From Todiramphus chloris collaris (Eukaryota; Chordata; Aves; Coraciiformes; Alcedinidae), in assembly GCA_025345505.1 (NCBI GenBank), contig JANVCC010000261.1, positions 6,279,833 through 6,343,832 of the forward strand: a stretch of DNA of 64,000 bases, in the 5' to 3' direction. The notes beneath the pieces were generated by a model. The model searched no databases. It was not told where the DNA came from and saw only the letters and a list, made by a program, of their open reading frames with translations. Position 1 is the first letter of the stretch. Every line of letters starts with the position of its first letter. The position numbers and the translations under genes are program-made. Positions 13,301 to 23,800 of the stretch are shown here, one piece after another.

Positions 13301-15617
13301 TTCTGTGTTTTCTTTTTAAAACTGTGGTGCTGTATGAAATAAAAACCTATTTAGAAAGCAGGAAAAAAAGCTAATAAAGGATAGAATTCTTCACCAGAGT
13401 CTTAGTTTCAAACTTAAAAGAGTCTGCCTTAGTTTCAAACTAAATAAGAGTCTAAAACATCACAATGCAGCCTTTCACTGCTGGGTGCTAAAACGTAATA
13501 TAATCCTTTGTAATGAAATTTAAGAGAAGCGATGATTGAATTAAAGGGCAGTTCAAAATTGCTCACAGTAGTTATAAAGCATTAGAAAACCATTCTGGTA
13601 GTTGAAGCTGTGCTACAGTTAAAAGAGAGACTGCAGCAAATTCATTCAATTCTCTGAGTAGAAAAGGCAGCTTGTGTTAGAGAATGTCAGGCTGGTTTTT
13701 TGACTTTAGGGCTCTAACCATCACCTTTCCCTTCTTTCAGTCATGATTTTGATAGGACTTACTTTGAATTTAACAGTTGCCAAGATCCATTGGAAGTTTC
13801 TCTATATAACTTAACTGGAACATTTGGAGCCGGACTTCCTCGGACTGAATCCAGAATTCTTACAAAAAGAGGATGCTTGGAGTCAGCAGAGTCCTTCAGA
13901 TAGGAAGAGAAATTTATGTTTGAAGAAAGGTAAATAATGTTACATACTAAATCAGTAAAGTATTAGACCTACAGAATATACCATATTTTCCTCAATGGGA
14001 TCACTGTGTACTGCAGAAATGTATCCTGAAGCTTTCAGGGGGCTGGACACAGTGGAACCAGGGAGGAGTGTATGCTGGGTGCACTGGGGAGGCTCTGCAG
14101 CGTTGTGTGAGAACACGTTTCTATTTTCTCTTTGGCATGGCTTAGCTACACATCAGCTTCAGTGTGAAGCTGTAACTAAATTGTGACCTCAACAGGAAAT
14201 AATTAAATCATCCAAAGTAACAGGAGTGTTTAAATATCTGGCAATTCTTCCTCTGTATTTTGGAATGCCAATTCGAACACCGCTTTCTTGAGAGCTGGTT
14301 GCCATAGAGTTATCTTAATTCTGCTGTAAACTGGGTAAGGCTGTCCAAATACCATGTTGGATCAGATTTGTCAGCCCCTGACAGCTAGGCAGGGATAGGA
14401 GAGGAAAACCTTTCTTCAAAGATGGGGTGGCTGTAGTTTCACTGCCAACATGTTCATCACAAGCAGTGGTTATGCCCTAATGTTCACTTATTCAAAGGTA
14501 GCGTTGAATCAGGGCTTTGACCTTCCGTTACCTAATTCTGGAGATGAAATAGAGCATTGTGGAAGGTGCTAGTCAGGGATGATCTCAAAATAGCAATCAT
14601 TGATCTCCATTTAATCATTGCAAAGTGAATCGTGATGTAGATGTTAAAAAACTAAGTGCCCTCTCTTACATCCCCTTCTCCAGTCCCTGATGTCCTTCAC
14701 ATCCCATCCAGGAGCCCTGCCCTGTATCAGACCAATGTACCAGCATCTAGCTCTGCTGCCTCTACGTCCTGACAATTCAGGCTCCCTTTCTGGAACACAG
14801 AGGCTCCTTGCTAGTGTTTCTTTTGAGGCATTGGCAATGGAGGTTCTAGTGCCACTGCATGTTTTCCTGGCTCTTGCACCCTGGAGCTCACTTAAACTCC
14901 GCTTACTCACAAAGGTTAGTCAGGTAATCATTTTCCCAAAGACCAAAGCTTGAGAAGACGAATGAGCAGGGAGGAGAGAGACAAGTCTGTTCTAGAACTT
15001 CAGGCTGAAATGATTCCTCTGGAAGTGGGACCCTGGCATGGGCTCTGCTCTTTTTTTGCATGAATGAGTGTGGAGGTCCCCTCTTGTGTGGGATAGAGCT
15101 GTAGTAGGTACAGCAATAAGGAAGAGGTCTTCAGGAGGCATTTCTCCAGCATAGATCTTGCAACAGGAAATTAAATCCCTCAGAACAAGAGCTTGTTCAT
15201 TGTGTTATAAGGGCTATTAGTTACTTTTCAACAGGTCTAAGGTTTTTGTATAGTGAACGTGGTATTTTTATTTTCCTTATTTTCCTTCTTTTTTTCCCCA
15301 CAGTCACTGAGTCTAATGACAAGTGCTGTTTCTCTAACCATAAAGCCCTTTGAGAGAAGGAACAGGAAAAGAGCGGTAGGAGGGAACTGCAGTCAATACA
15401 TACCATAAAATCCAGGTCAGCACAATAAAATGGAATATTCTATTTTTCACTTATACTATTTAAAGTATATTTTTAAAAAAAGTAGAATAAAAGAAAAGCT
15501 GGGACTACAGCAGTATGAAGAGCCTCACCTCAATCCTGAGACACTTACCGGTGGTGCAGCTTTGGAGAAAAATGCCAGGCCAGCTAAGAAAACAAGAAAT
15601 ACCGAATGAAAAGCCAT
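10234..15617 (-). CDS. Transthyretin-like paralogue, complete and diverged (TTR copy B)
   Basis: Four exons (15549-15617, 13763-13893, 11047-11182, 10234-10341) join in phases 0, 2, 0 to give an intact 147-aa protein. A signal peptide ([20 protein letters not shown]) precedes a full transthyretin fold: [45 protein letters not shown] and SPFSYST. By hand it is about 64% identical to the canonical copy 2 kb upstream in the transcription direction. Transthyretin is a secreted homotetramer carrying thyroid hormone and RBP4. By alignment (human mature numbering) channel positions 15, 106, 108, 110 and 119 are R, S, T, F and A instead of K, T, A, L and T. The only cysteine (Cys10) is His, so the protein is cysteine-free. 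It lacks the C-terminal YRGS of 5-hydroxyisourate hydrolases, so it belongs to the transthyretin branch. All junctions are GT-AG and there is no internal stop. A changed ligand is inference. Confidence 0.93.
11047..11182 (-). CDS. TTR paralogue exon 3
   Basis: The 136-bp exon has the same length as the canonical and human exon 3, with acceptor atcacacag and donor gtgagt. It encodes [20 protein letters not shown] and [20 protein letters not shown]. Glu54 and His56 are kept, while Ser85 of the RBP4-contact loop is Asn. Confidence 0.93.
13763..13893 (-). CDS. TTR paralogue exon 2
   Basis: The 131-bp exon lies between acceptor tatctgaag and donor gtaagtcc. It encodes [20 protein letters not shown] and [20 protein letters not shown]. 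It has no initiating Met, and I found it by aligning it to the canonical exon 2. It is 9 bp shorter than that exon at its 5' end. It carries C10H and K15R and a new N-G-S sequon. Confidence 0.9.
15549..15617 (-). CDS. TTR paralogue exon 1 (signal peptide)
   Basis: The 69-bp coding part starts at ATG 15617-15615 and ends before donor gtaagt. It encodes 23 residues, [20 protein letters not shown] plus APP; by analogy with chicken transthyretin the signal peptide is cut before APP. Length and splice phase are the same as in the canonical copy. Confidence 0.93.
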
Positions 15618-15674
15618 TTTGCCTACCACTGGAAAGTCTCCGTGTCAGCAAGTAGAAACTGCGGGCAACTATGA

Positions 15675-15764
15675 TTTTTATATCAAAGCCTCTGAACTGG
15701 GGCTACTTATCAGAAAGCCCATATGACTTTCAACATGCTGGTTCATACTATTTACTTAGTCAAC
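15675..15764 (-). promoter_or_regulatory. TTR paralogue promoter: TATA box and FOXA-like site
   Basis: On the - strand a TATA box (TATAAAAA, 15675-15682) lies about 58 bp upstream of the ATG. A 12-bp block, gcccatatgact on the + strand (15717-15728), is identical to one at the same distance from the canonical TATA. GTTGACTAAGTAAA (15751-15764) matches the core of the strong FOXA/HNF-3 site of mammalian transthyretin promoters and sits at the expected distance. Liver or choroid plexus expression is therefore plausible but inferred. Confidence 0.7.
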
Positions 15765-15789
15765 AATGAGAAAATAAGTAACCCATACA

Positions 15790-17573
15790 AACATGAACTT
15801 TGTCTGCAAAAATAAGTCTCTTCTGTCATTGCCTGTGAAAATATTGTGTATATTGCCAAGCTCGGCTGTACTGATCTATTTTCTTGGAAACAATGTCTGC
15901 TCTGTTTTATTTTCTCTTTCTGTTGAGGAGTAGTGCTGTATAGATCTCACATAACTGAGATTTGTGACTTCTTGTCCAGCTGAATTTTGGTGAGAACTTC
16001 ACTGTGGTTCTGGCTTGGCATAGTTGACTGGCTCATGTCTATGTATTAGATGTCTCTCTGTGGTGGCCTTCTCCCACCTCTGGTAAAACGTGGCTATCTA
16101 GTTATCTTATGCATTTCCTTGGAGGAAAAATGATGTTACTTTTGGTTTCCAGCATGGTATCTAGATACCTACATAGACATTTCTGAAGCAGAATTAAACT
16201 GTTTTAAGTCATAGTCCTATCACTTCATTTTTGCCTTAGATTCAGCACAAAGTCAGGATTTCCCCCCCCATACAACTGCAAGTCAGCTCCCACCAGAAGC
16301 ATCTGCTTCATTTTAAGGAAATGTTGTTTCTTCAATTTAGACTGTTTTTCTGATCTTTGGTGAGACACATGTACATACACCCTCTCACTAGGTTTATCCT
16401 GTCATCAGGTACATGACTATGTGTGGAGTAGTTCTTGTTCTGTTTGGTGGTTTTTTTAATGACCACCTGCACAAACATATTGAAGTCCTATTTTGAGGGC
16501 TAGGCACAGTCCACTGCAAATCAAACCTTCAGGTTTTCAAGCTTCAGGAATTGAAGGCTGCCATGAAATCTTTAAATGCTTTAAGATGGCTGTTGTTTTG
16601 CAACGATTTGGACTGCCTACGAGTGTCATGTAACTATGGCAGTGTTCAAAAATCAGGGGGGAAAAAAAGTAACCAAACAGTGAAATGTTAAAGGCAAGCT
16701 TTGTAAGTTGTGAATTCGCTTGGTACACCCTCATCCCGGCAAGCTCTGGGTGTGGAGATAAACTCCAAGGACAGGGGCAGATAAGTGCTGATGGTTTCTG
16801 AATGGCATGATTTCTGTAACTATCTCTGTAGTTTCTCATTAATCTCATTATCATTAATCAAATGTAATCTCATTAAAAAAACAATTCCTCTGCTTCAGGG
16901 TATTTTCAATACAACAGGCCATCAGTCTGCAGAACTTGCTGCTGAAGCCCTCAAAGTCTTTGGTCAGTTTATCAACAACATTATATGAACCACAGTCACT
17001 CCACAGCTTAGATTTTTCTATTTCTAAAAATATTAAGAGATTATTAAGATACTATTAATATATTCTATTTTAGGACTTTTTTTAACAATGGCTAAAGATT
17101 TGACTTGTTGGAGATTTAACTGAAAAGCACTGAATAGGGTAGATCATAATTGTTATAAATGGTTCTAACTGAAAGGGCTTCAGAGTTTCCTGGAATGATT
17201 AAGCAGTGAACTTCCCTTTTGAAATGACAGAGTGCTGAGGTTTACCTGAAGTTTTAAGTTAAGGTACACAGATTTTAACTCTTTCAGCTCTCTGGATGCA
17301 CCCTGTGACCTCGTTGATAGTGTGTAAATTAGGAGTAGCATTGGAGTATATGTTTGGTTAAATTTTTTAAGGTAGCACTTTGTCCCTTTCTTATTTTGAG
17401 CCAATGCATTTCATCAGACTTTTTTAAAGTAGTGGAGACAGATACCAGCACAAATCAAGTGCCATGCTGCACATGCTTTCCAGTTGCCCTTTGCATTTGA
17501 ACACAAACTATGACACCTTAGAACACAATAAAGCTTCACCAATAGAATTAAAACTCTTTTAAAGAAGTAACAT
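15790..17573. other. Spacer between the two transthyretin copies
   Basis: This spacer of about 1.8 kb lies between the canonical copy's poly(A) signal and the paralogue promoter. Apart from the exon-like 3' frame at 16899-16988 (+) listed separately, I see AT-rich unique sequence and a + strand AATAAA at 17527-17532. Confidence 0.5.
16899..16988 (+). other. Possible orphan terminal exon on the + strand
   Basis: After a good acceptor (attcctctgcttcag) an open frame encodes GIFNTTGHQSAELAAEALKV then FGQFINNII and TGA. The peptide has balanced composition and an amphipathic helix-like pattern (SAELAAEALKVFGQFI), unlike neighbouring chance frames. A + strand AATAAA follows at 17527-17532. I do not recognise the protein and see no partner exon upstream. 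It could be an exon of an unknown or lineage-specific gene, a relic, or chance. Confidence 0.22.
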
Positions 17574-17579
17574 TTTATT
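17574..17579 (-). terminator. TTR: Poly(A) signal of canonical TTR
   Basis: TTTATT on the + strand reads AATAAA on the - strand, about 150 bp past the TTR stop. A 3' UTR of roughly 150-170 bp fits the short 3' UTR typical of transthyretin mRNAs. Confidence 0.7.
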
Positions 17580-17727
17580 AACTTGTCTGAAGTTTGCCAG
17601 GTTACAAAATGGAAAAAAAAACCCCTAATGTAGCATAAAGTTATGCATTAGTAGTAGGAAAAACTTCCTCCTAAAAGCCTACGATAGTTCTAGCAGAGGA
17701 GGATGTTTGTGTAATGACAGTACATGT

Positions 17728-17835
17728 TTATTCCTGGGGATCACTGACAACAGCAGTGGTGGAATAAGAGAAAGGACTGAGGAGGGCAGCAATGGTATAG
17801 TGGCGATGGCCGGAATCATTAGCAGTGAACACCAC
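17728..17835 (-). CDS. TTR: TTR exon 4 (C-terminal, stop)
   Basis: The 108-bp exon after acceptor cttttccag encodes [19 protein letters not shown] and [16 protein letters not shown], then TAA at 17728-17730. The hormone-channel residues at 106-121 match the canonical set. Confidence 0.97.
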   Translation of the reverse strand: MVFTANDSGHRHYTIAALLSPFSYSTTAVVSDPQE

Positions 17836-20800
17836 CTGGAAAAGAGAAGATTTGTGACCACGGTGAACAATGTACATTCAACACTACCTTGTTAAGAATT
17901 AGGAAGCACACTTCCTTTCCTCTGCAGAATGCTTTGCCAGTTCAGTCCAGCCAATGATTTTATCCTTCTGAAGGGTCATGCTTCCCTGTTACTTCGTGAT
18001 GCTTGCTGGAGACTGAGAAATTTGTGAGGTTTGGACTGAGGCCCACAATGAGCCTTTAGGTGGAGATCCCGAGCCCCGAGTCAGGCCAGCTAGTTTGTGA
18101 CGTGGAATGGGAGGATGAGGGGGAGGTATCTCAAATGGCCAATAAAAACAGTTAGAGGTGAAATCCCATCTAGTGAATTTAAATCCAATCTCTGTGTGAG
18201 GTGTCTGAGCAAGGTTAGGCAGCTGGAGCCCAAAGCAGCTTTCTATACTGCAGTACCTCACTCCTATTTTTAACACAGCTGGTGATGGGGCAGTTCTTGC
18301 ATTAAGAACTGAGTGGCTAGACTTGCCAGAACAAGGAGAAACCCTCATCCTAAGATAATTCAAATTTGCTGCTCTCCATATCAGTCCCTGGAACTTGTGA
18401 CACCCCATTCCCAGGAGTGTCATCACCTGGATTAAGCTCCCGTGTTCTTTGGTTCTCTTTAGGCTAATATTTGATCTATTTTCTGAACTATGACAGACTT
18501 CCTACAAGAGGACTAGAGAGTTCTCTCCTGCATCCCAGTCCTGCCAAAGTCTAAGCTGTTGAGACACGAGGACTGTAGGCTTCAGCTACCTCCTGCTTAG
18601 ACAGTCACTGAACTCTGTCCGCTTCCCAGGCTGATTTGTTGACCCATAGGCTAGTATGTCAGTCTTCACCAGCCTAGATGGAATAGTCTCAACCAAGTGC
18701 TTCTAAGCACCTTTTGAGGTGAAGCCCTTCTGTAGGCCCTAGCAACTTCCAGACATCCAAATGGTTAGGGAATATTTTTGAGGATTGTTCATTTGTCCTA
18801 AATGACCCCAGCCACACATCAGACTTTTATGGACCTAGCTCTCAGTCATTTGTTTTTGTCTTCCTCAAAGCTTCGTAAACTTGTGGTTTATGATGTTCTA
18901 CAACACAACCTGCAGCCATTCCAGACTACTTAATTTGGGGAAACTCAAATTTAATGTCAGTGTAAGCCTGAATAATTTAAACAAATTAATCTGTGTAGGG
19001 CTGAAAGCAAAGGGAGGCACAAGACATGATTATATTGCTGGCCTGCTTATGAGGTTTGAGTATCGACCAAGCAGCCAACTTCTCCTTTCCCACTATGGTT
19101 ATTTCTTCCTATTTTTTATGGCTTTTATTCAGTCACGTATTTCAGTGCCGAGCAGCATTTTGTTTTTAAAACATGGCACATCAGAAAGAATTGTTTTGTC
19201 CTGTAATTACACTTCATACTAGAAATTGGGGATTTTCAGGTGACTGATGTGGGGGAAATACTTCTGATTAATGAATAACTTCCTATAAAATTAGGTTTTC
19301 CAACTCCCTGCATTCCTTTAGCAACAATAAAACCAGTCTTTTTTAATTTAGAATCATGGAATCATTTCATTTGAAAGAGCCCTTTAAATGGATCATAAAG
19401 TCCATCTCTTTTTTTTCCTGTTTTTAAAACTTTGTGTACTTTTCAATACTGTAGCTCTTTTTGAACAGTGGTCCCTACTGGTTGGAATGGGTACCTTTCC
19501 CACTTTGGAATTGCTGTGTCAGTGTTTGCAGGGAAGTTGGCTCCTTTGTTTGGCTTAGCTGGCTGTAATCTGCCTTTCTTTGCCATGTGGCAATGAACCA
19601 TTTCACTGAATGATGCCTCTCCTTCAGTCCTGAAGGACCACATTTGTTCTTTCCAGCTGATGCCACAACACAGTTTCTAAGTTATTAGGTATATTTGCAA
19701 ATACTTACATCAGCATATTCATGGAATGGAGAAAGCCCAAGTCCCTTCCAGTAAGAGCTGGTGTCAAATTCAACTCTGTATATTCCTTCTACAAACTGTT
19801 CTTCTGTTGTGAGCTCATGGATCTCCCCATACTCTGTGGTTTTCCTGTAATGGTAAAATATCTACATAAATATAGTGTCATTTACAAGCTAAAAAGAAAC
19901 AGTAAATGTGGAATATTAAATAATAGAGGTGCTGGGTAACCAAATTCTATTTTAAATGATTTCTAATAATCTGAAATCATTTCCTCCTTCTATGTGGTGT
20001 TCATTTTCTTATTGCAGAGCCTGTCCTTGCTATGAAGTCATCCATATACATCACAAATGAAAGCTGGCTGTCTTTTTTTGGTCCCTTCTGTTGCTATGGC
20101 AGGGACTGTACACAAGGCCCCTCTTTTACTATAACGTTTAACTTGTACCAAGTGCCCTCTGGAACAAAATGTGAGTGGCTTAGAAAAAGGATTGTCATGA
20201 TGAAAGGCAAGATGCCAAATCTATAGAGAGAAGAAAATTGAAAGAAACCTTAACTTGAAGAACTAGTGGAACATTACTTTCTTATGGCAAGGAGTAGCTG
20301 TTTAGGCAGCAAATAAAAAGCTTGAGGAAGAAGAAAGGGAGAAGATAAAGAAGGAACATGTTGCTTATCAGAGACAGTTGTGCTGTTGCAACTTTTCTTT
20401 CCCAACCACTGCCTCCTCCTTCATCTTACTTGTAATCTGTGGTTAGTGGTGGTGAATAAAGAGAGTCTGAATGACAGAGCTTTTGCTTAAATTAAGAAGT
20501 AACAGGATTGAAAATACCATGTTAATTTTCAGGTTTTCTTATATTTCAAGCTTAGCACTTCAAAGGCTGACAAGAGTCTCAGTGGTCCAGCTCAGGTGAA
20601 ATCAGCTGTATCCAGGGTGGACCAAACACACAGTTTGTCTAAGCCTGATTTGAAACATGACTCACAGCCAATTTGTGAAGTGCACACCACATGTTTTCTT
20701 TTAGTTTAATTCATACTTCCTGGCTTGACCTATATTACTTTAATAGAAGACAGGTGGTAAAAGGACAAAGAATTCACTGGTGAGTGTCCTTGAAACTGTG

Positions 20801-23800
20801 AAACAGAATTGCTGAGCTCCTGCAGAATTGTTCTGAGTGCAAGTTACCAATTCACATACATCTGTTTACAAGTTGGATACTCTAGATAGACACAAACCAC
20901 TTGAAAGAAAAATGGTGTCTGCCTCAAAATCTTTGTTCAGGTAAATAAATAAGTTTTCGTGTGAGAGAAGGGTGGATGCAGCTTGAGCAGTGTTTTCTCT
21001 GATGGGTGCTGACCCAGAGCTGCAGATGTTGACCATCCACAACAGTTGAGAAACTGGAAACAAGAGTTCACTTGAAGACTCTCAGCCACTACCAGGAGTT
21101 AATGGCACTTTCTTAATTTTAGTTCTTAGGTGGTAGCCAGTCAATGCAAGTGGGCTTGCAGGCAAAGCCTTCGGCGTTAACTGCTGCGTTGCCAGCCAAG
21201 GAGGCAGTGTGTGCACAGAGCCTGGATGAGATTAGGACAAGACAGAGGATGTCCTACATTCAGCTCTGGTAAGTAAAATACTACAAGTGATTCCTTCTGA
21301 ACAGCACTTCTATTTCTGTGTGAGTAGGGGAATAAATATAGTATGGCTGCTTATTTTTAATAGAATGTGGACTGCCAGCATCTGCTGCAAGACAGACAGT
21401 TAAGCTGAAAAAGCTGTGCTTTTTCAGAAAAAAATGTGCAAACCACTGGTTAAGTTACTACAGTCTAGACTGCAATCCTGATCCTCTTTTTCACTGTCTG
21501 GACCTTGGCTGTGTGTTGTGACCGGATTAAATCCACGCTGCCTGTGCTGCAACGTTTATGAACTCTTGGGACACTGCTGCACTGGGACACTCTGCTCTCA
21601 TGCAGAAATATCTTAGGAACAGGAATTATTATTTTGGGATTGTTTGGTTGTGGGTTTTTTGGTTTGTTTTTTTTTAAAGGGGAGTGTAGGGAATCACTTG
21701 AAATATACTTTTTTTTTTTTTTAATGACTTACAACCGAGGTCACATGAGAACTGTTTGATGAATACAACTCTTGCACTACATAAGACTTAAACTTCCAAA
21801 AATGTGAGGAGTGAGAAGGTCAAAGCTAGTCATGGGAGGAGCTCATACAGAACCCAAATCACATGCTTCCCCACGTCTATGTGCCCTAAAACCTTCCTCA
21901 GAGTGTGTATCAGCTCAAGTTATCCCTTCTTGCATGTTTTTGGCTGGACTAATTTTGAAATAAGTGTTGTAATAAAGTCAGCTGTTGTTATGCTCACTTG
22001 CTCCCTGCCTTTTAAATACTACTACTCCAAATTCACCAGTTACTAGATGCATTTACTTAATTCCCTAAAATGCGTTAGCAAAAATAAAAACAAACAAAAA
22101 GGTAAAACCCCACTCTTTTATAGATATTTGTGCAAGATGTGACCTTTCCATATGTCTGCTAGGTACTGTAACTTCAAAGTATTATTGGCAGTAGTAGTAG
22201 TATTCCTTGATTGCCTTCAGATTTTCATCTGGTTAAGCAGAAAAACTGTGTTAAACACAAACTGTGGTTTTCCCAGAAGAAAAAAAAAAGCAATCAAGTA
22301 TGAAAGCCTATTTCAAACCCATGTCATCAGCTAAAGCCAGTGGTATTGCTGAAAGCAGTGTTAGTTAGGATGCAAGTCAAGGAAAAGGTCAAAGTCTTTA
22401 CCTGCAATAAAAATATGATTTAATGTTCCTCCACTGCCTTCCCCCAGAAAAATGCTTCTCACTTACCTAGGGTTAAACTTCTCAATTTATATTTAAGAAA
22501 TGATTTGGTTTTCTCAGGTATGTACTGATCTAAGGTGTCAACAGAGGTTGGTTAAGAAGTGCAGGATTTGTCTCCCTGGGCTTGTTGAAAGCAGCATTGC
22601 AAATTGCCCAAGAAAACATCGTTATGCCCCCAAAGTGAAGGTGTGTAACACTGATGCCGTATTTATCTTATTCCTCTGTAAGTTGTATTTTGTGCTCAGG
22701 AGCACCTGATGAAACATTTGAAAAACCTGGGTTTCCTAGTAACAGCAGAAATGTTCACTAAGGACAGGACATGATCCTTGTCTTCACTTTCCTTGAAAAC
22801 GTGTCATTTTTTCATGGGGTTTCTCTATCTGTTAGAGTATATAAATCCATTCTGAGAGTCATTTGTTCCTAGATTAACCCTCAGCATTTGGGAGTGGAGG
22901 TGTTTGTTTCTCCATCTTCTAACTTTTCTTGTTCCTTTGCAACGGGGAAAGGTATTTTTTGGTTTGAGTTTTATAAAAAGAAACCTGTCAGCTGGAGAGA
23001 AAGATCTCTCTCTGTCCTTGTTGTCTTTTTCTCTTTTCTGCAGCTTTTATGTAAATCATGCTATAAAAATCCTAGTGAAAGGAAGTTGGATGCTCTGGTG
23101 GCTCCTGTCCTTGCTTGTGTTTGTCGTTCTGTGTGCAAATATCCTGCTATTGCTAGAGATTTCTCCTGACTTACTTAAAATTTTTTTACTTAAAAAATTG
23201 TTACAATGAAACTTAAATACCTGAGCACCTCACCTATTTGAATTTTAGTCAACTGTATTGCACTGTTACCCATACTTTTCCCACAGCCTGAAGATAATAG
23301 CATTATTGCCTGCCTCTCGGTGATATTCTAAGGATGCTTTGCAAGTACTAATCTGTCATTCCAGCAAAAGCTGTGCAGATCTGTAGAAATGGCCACACAC
23401 AAATGCTGGGATTGTGCTTCTGTGTGGTGTTACAACAGGACTCTTAAAACTTTCTGGTCAAGGAGTTTCCTCTGACCAGCACGTTTGCTACACAAGACAA
23501 AATGACTAATGCTCTTATTATTTGCATGTGTACAGACAAAGCTTACAGAGGGGATTTTGTACATGACTGCTGCAAATAAAGCTCTATATCCATTGCATAT
23601 GAAGATAGGTTAGTCTGGATTACCTACAAAATTCTGGTAAATAAGCTTGTAATTTATTTGTTTTTCTTTTTATAGAAAGGAAAAATAGTACTGAAGCTAG
23701 GAGAAAAAAATATTATTGACCCTATTCCCCCTACAAAGATAAGAGGAGCATCTCAGCGTATTTTTGCTTAGTATGTATTTCAGTCATGGATATGTTCCAC

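Noticed and set aside
10234-15617. The second transthyretin copy as a pseudogene
   Set aside because: All four exons are open, splice sites are GT-AG, exon lengths keep the frame, the signal peptide is hydrophobic and the promoter elements are present. Exon 2 has no Met and gives no ATG-initiated frame, which could make the gene look broken when it is not.
10234-15617. The second copy as a 5-hydroxyisourate hydrolase (transthyretin-like enzyme)
   Set aside because: It has a secretory signal peptide, lacks the C-terminal YRGS motif, has Arg where the enzyme's catalytic His of the first strand would align, and is far closer to avian TTR.
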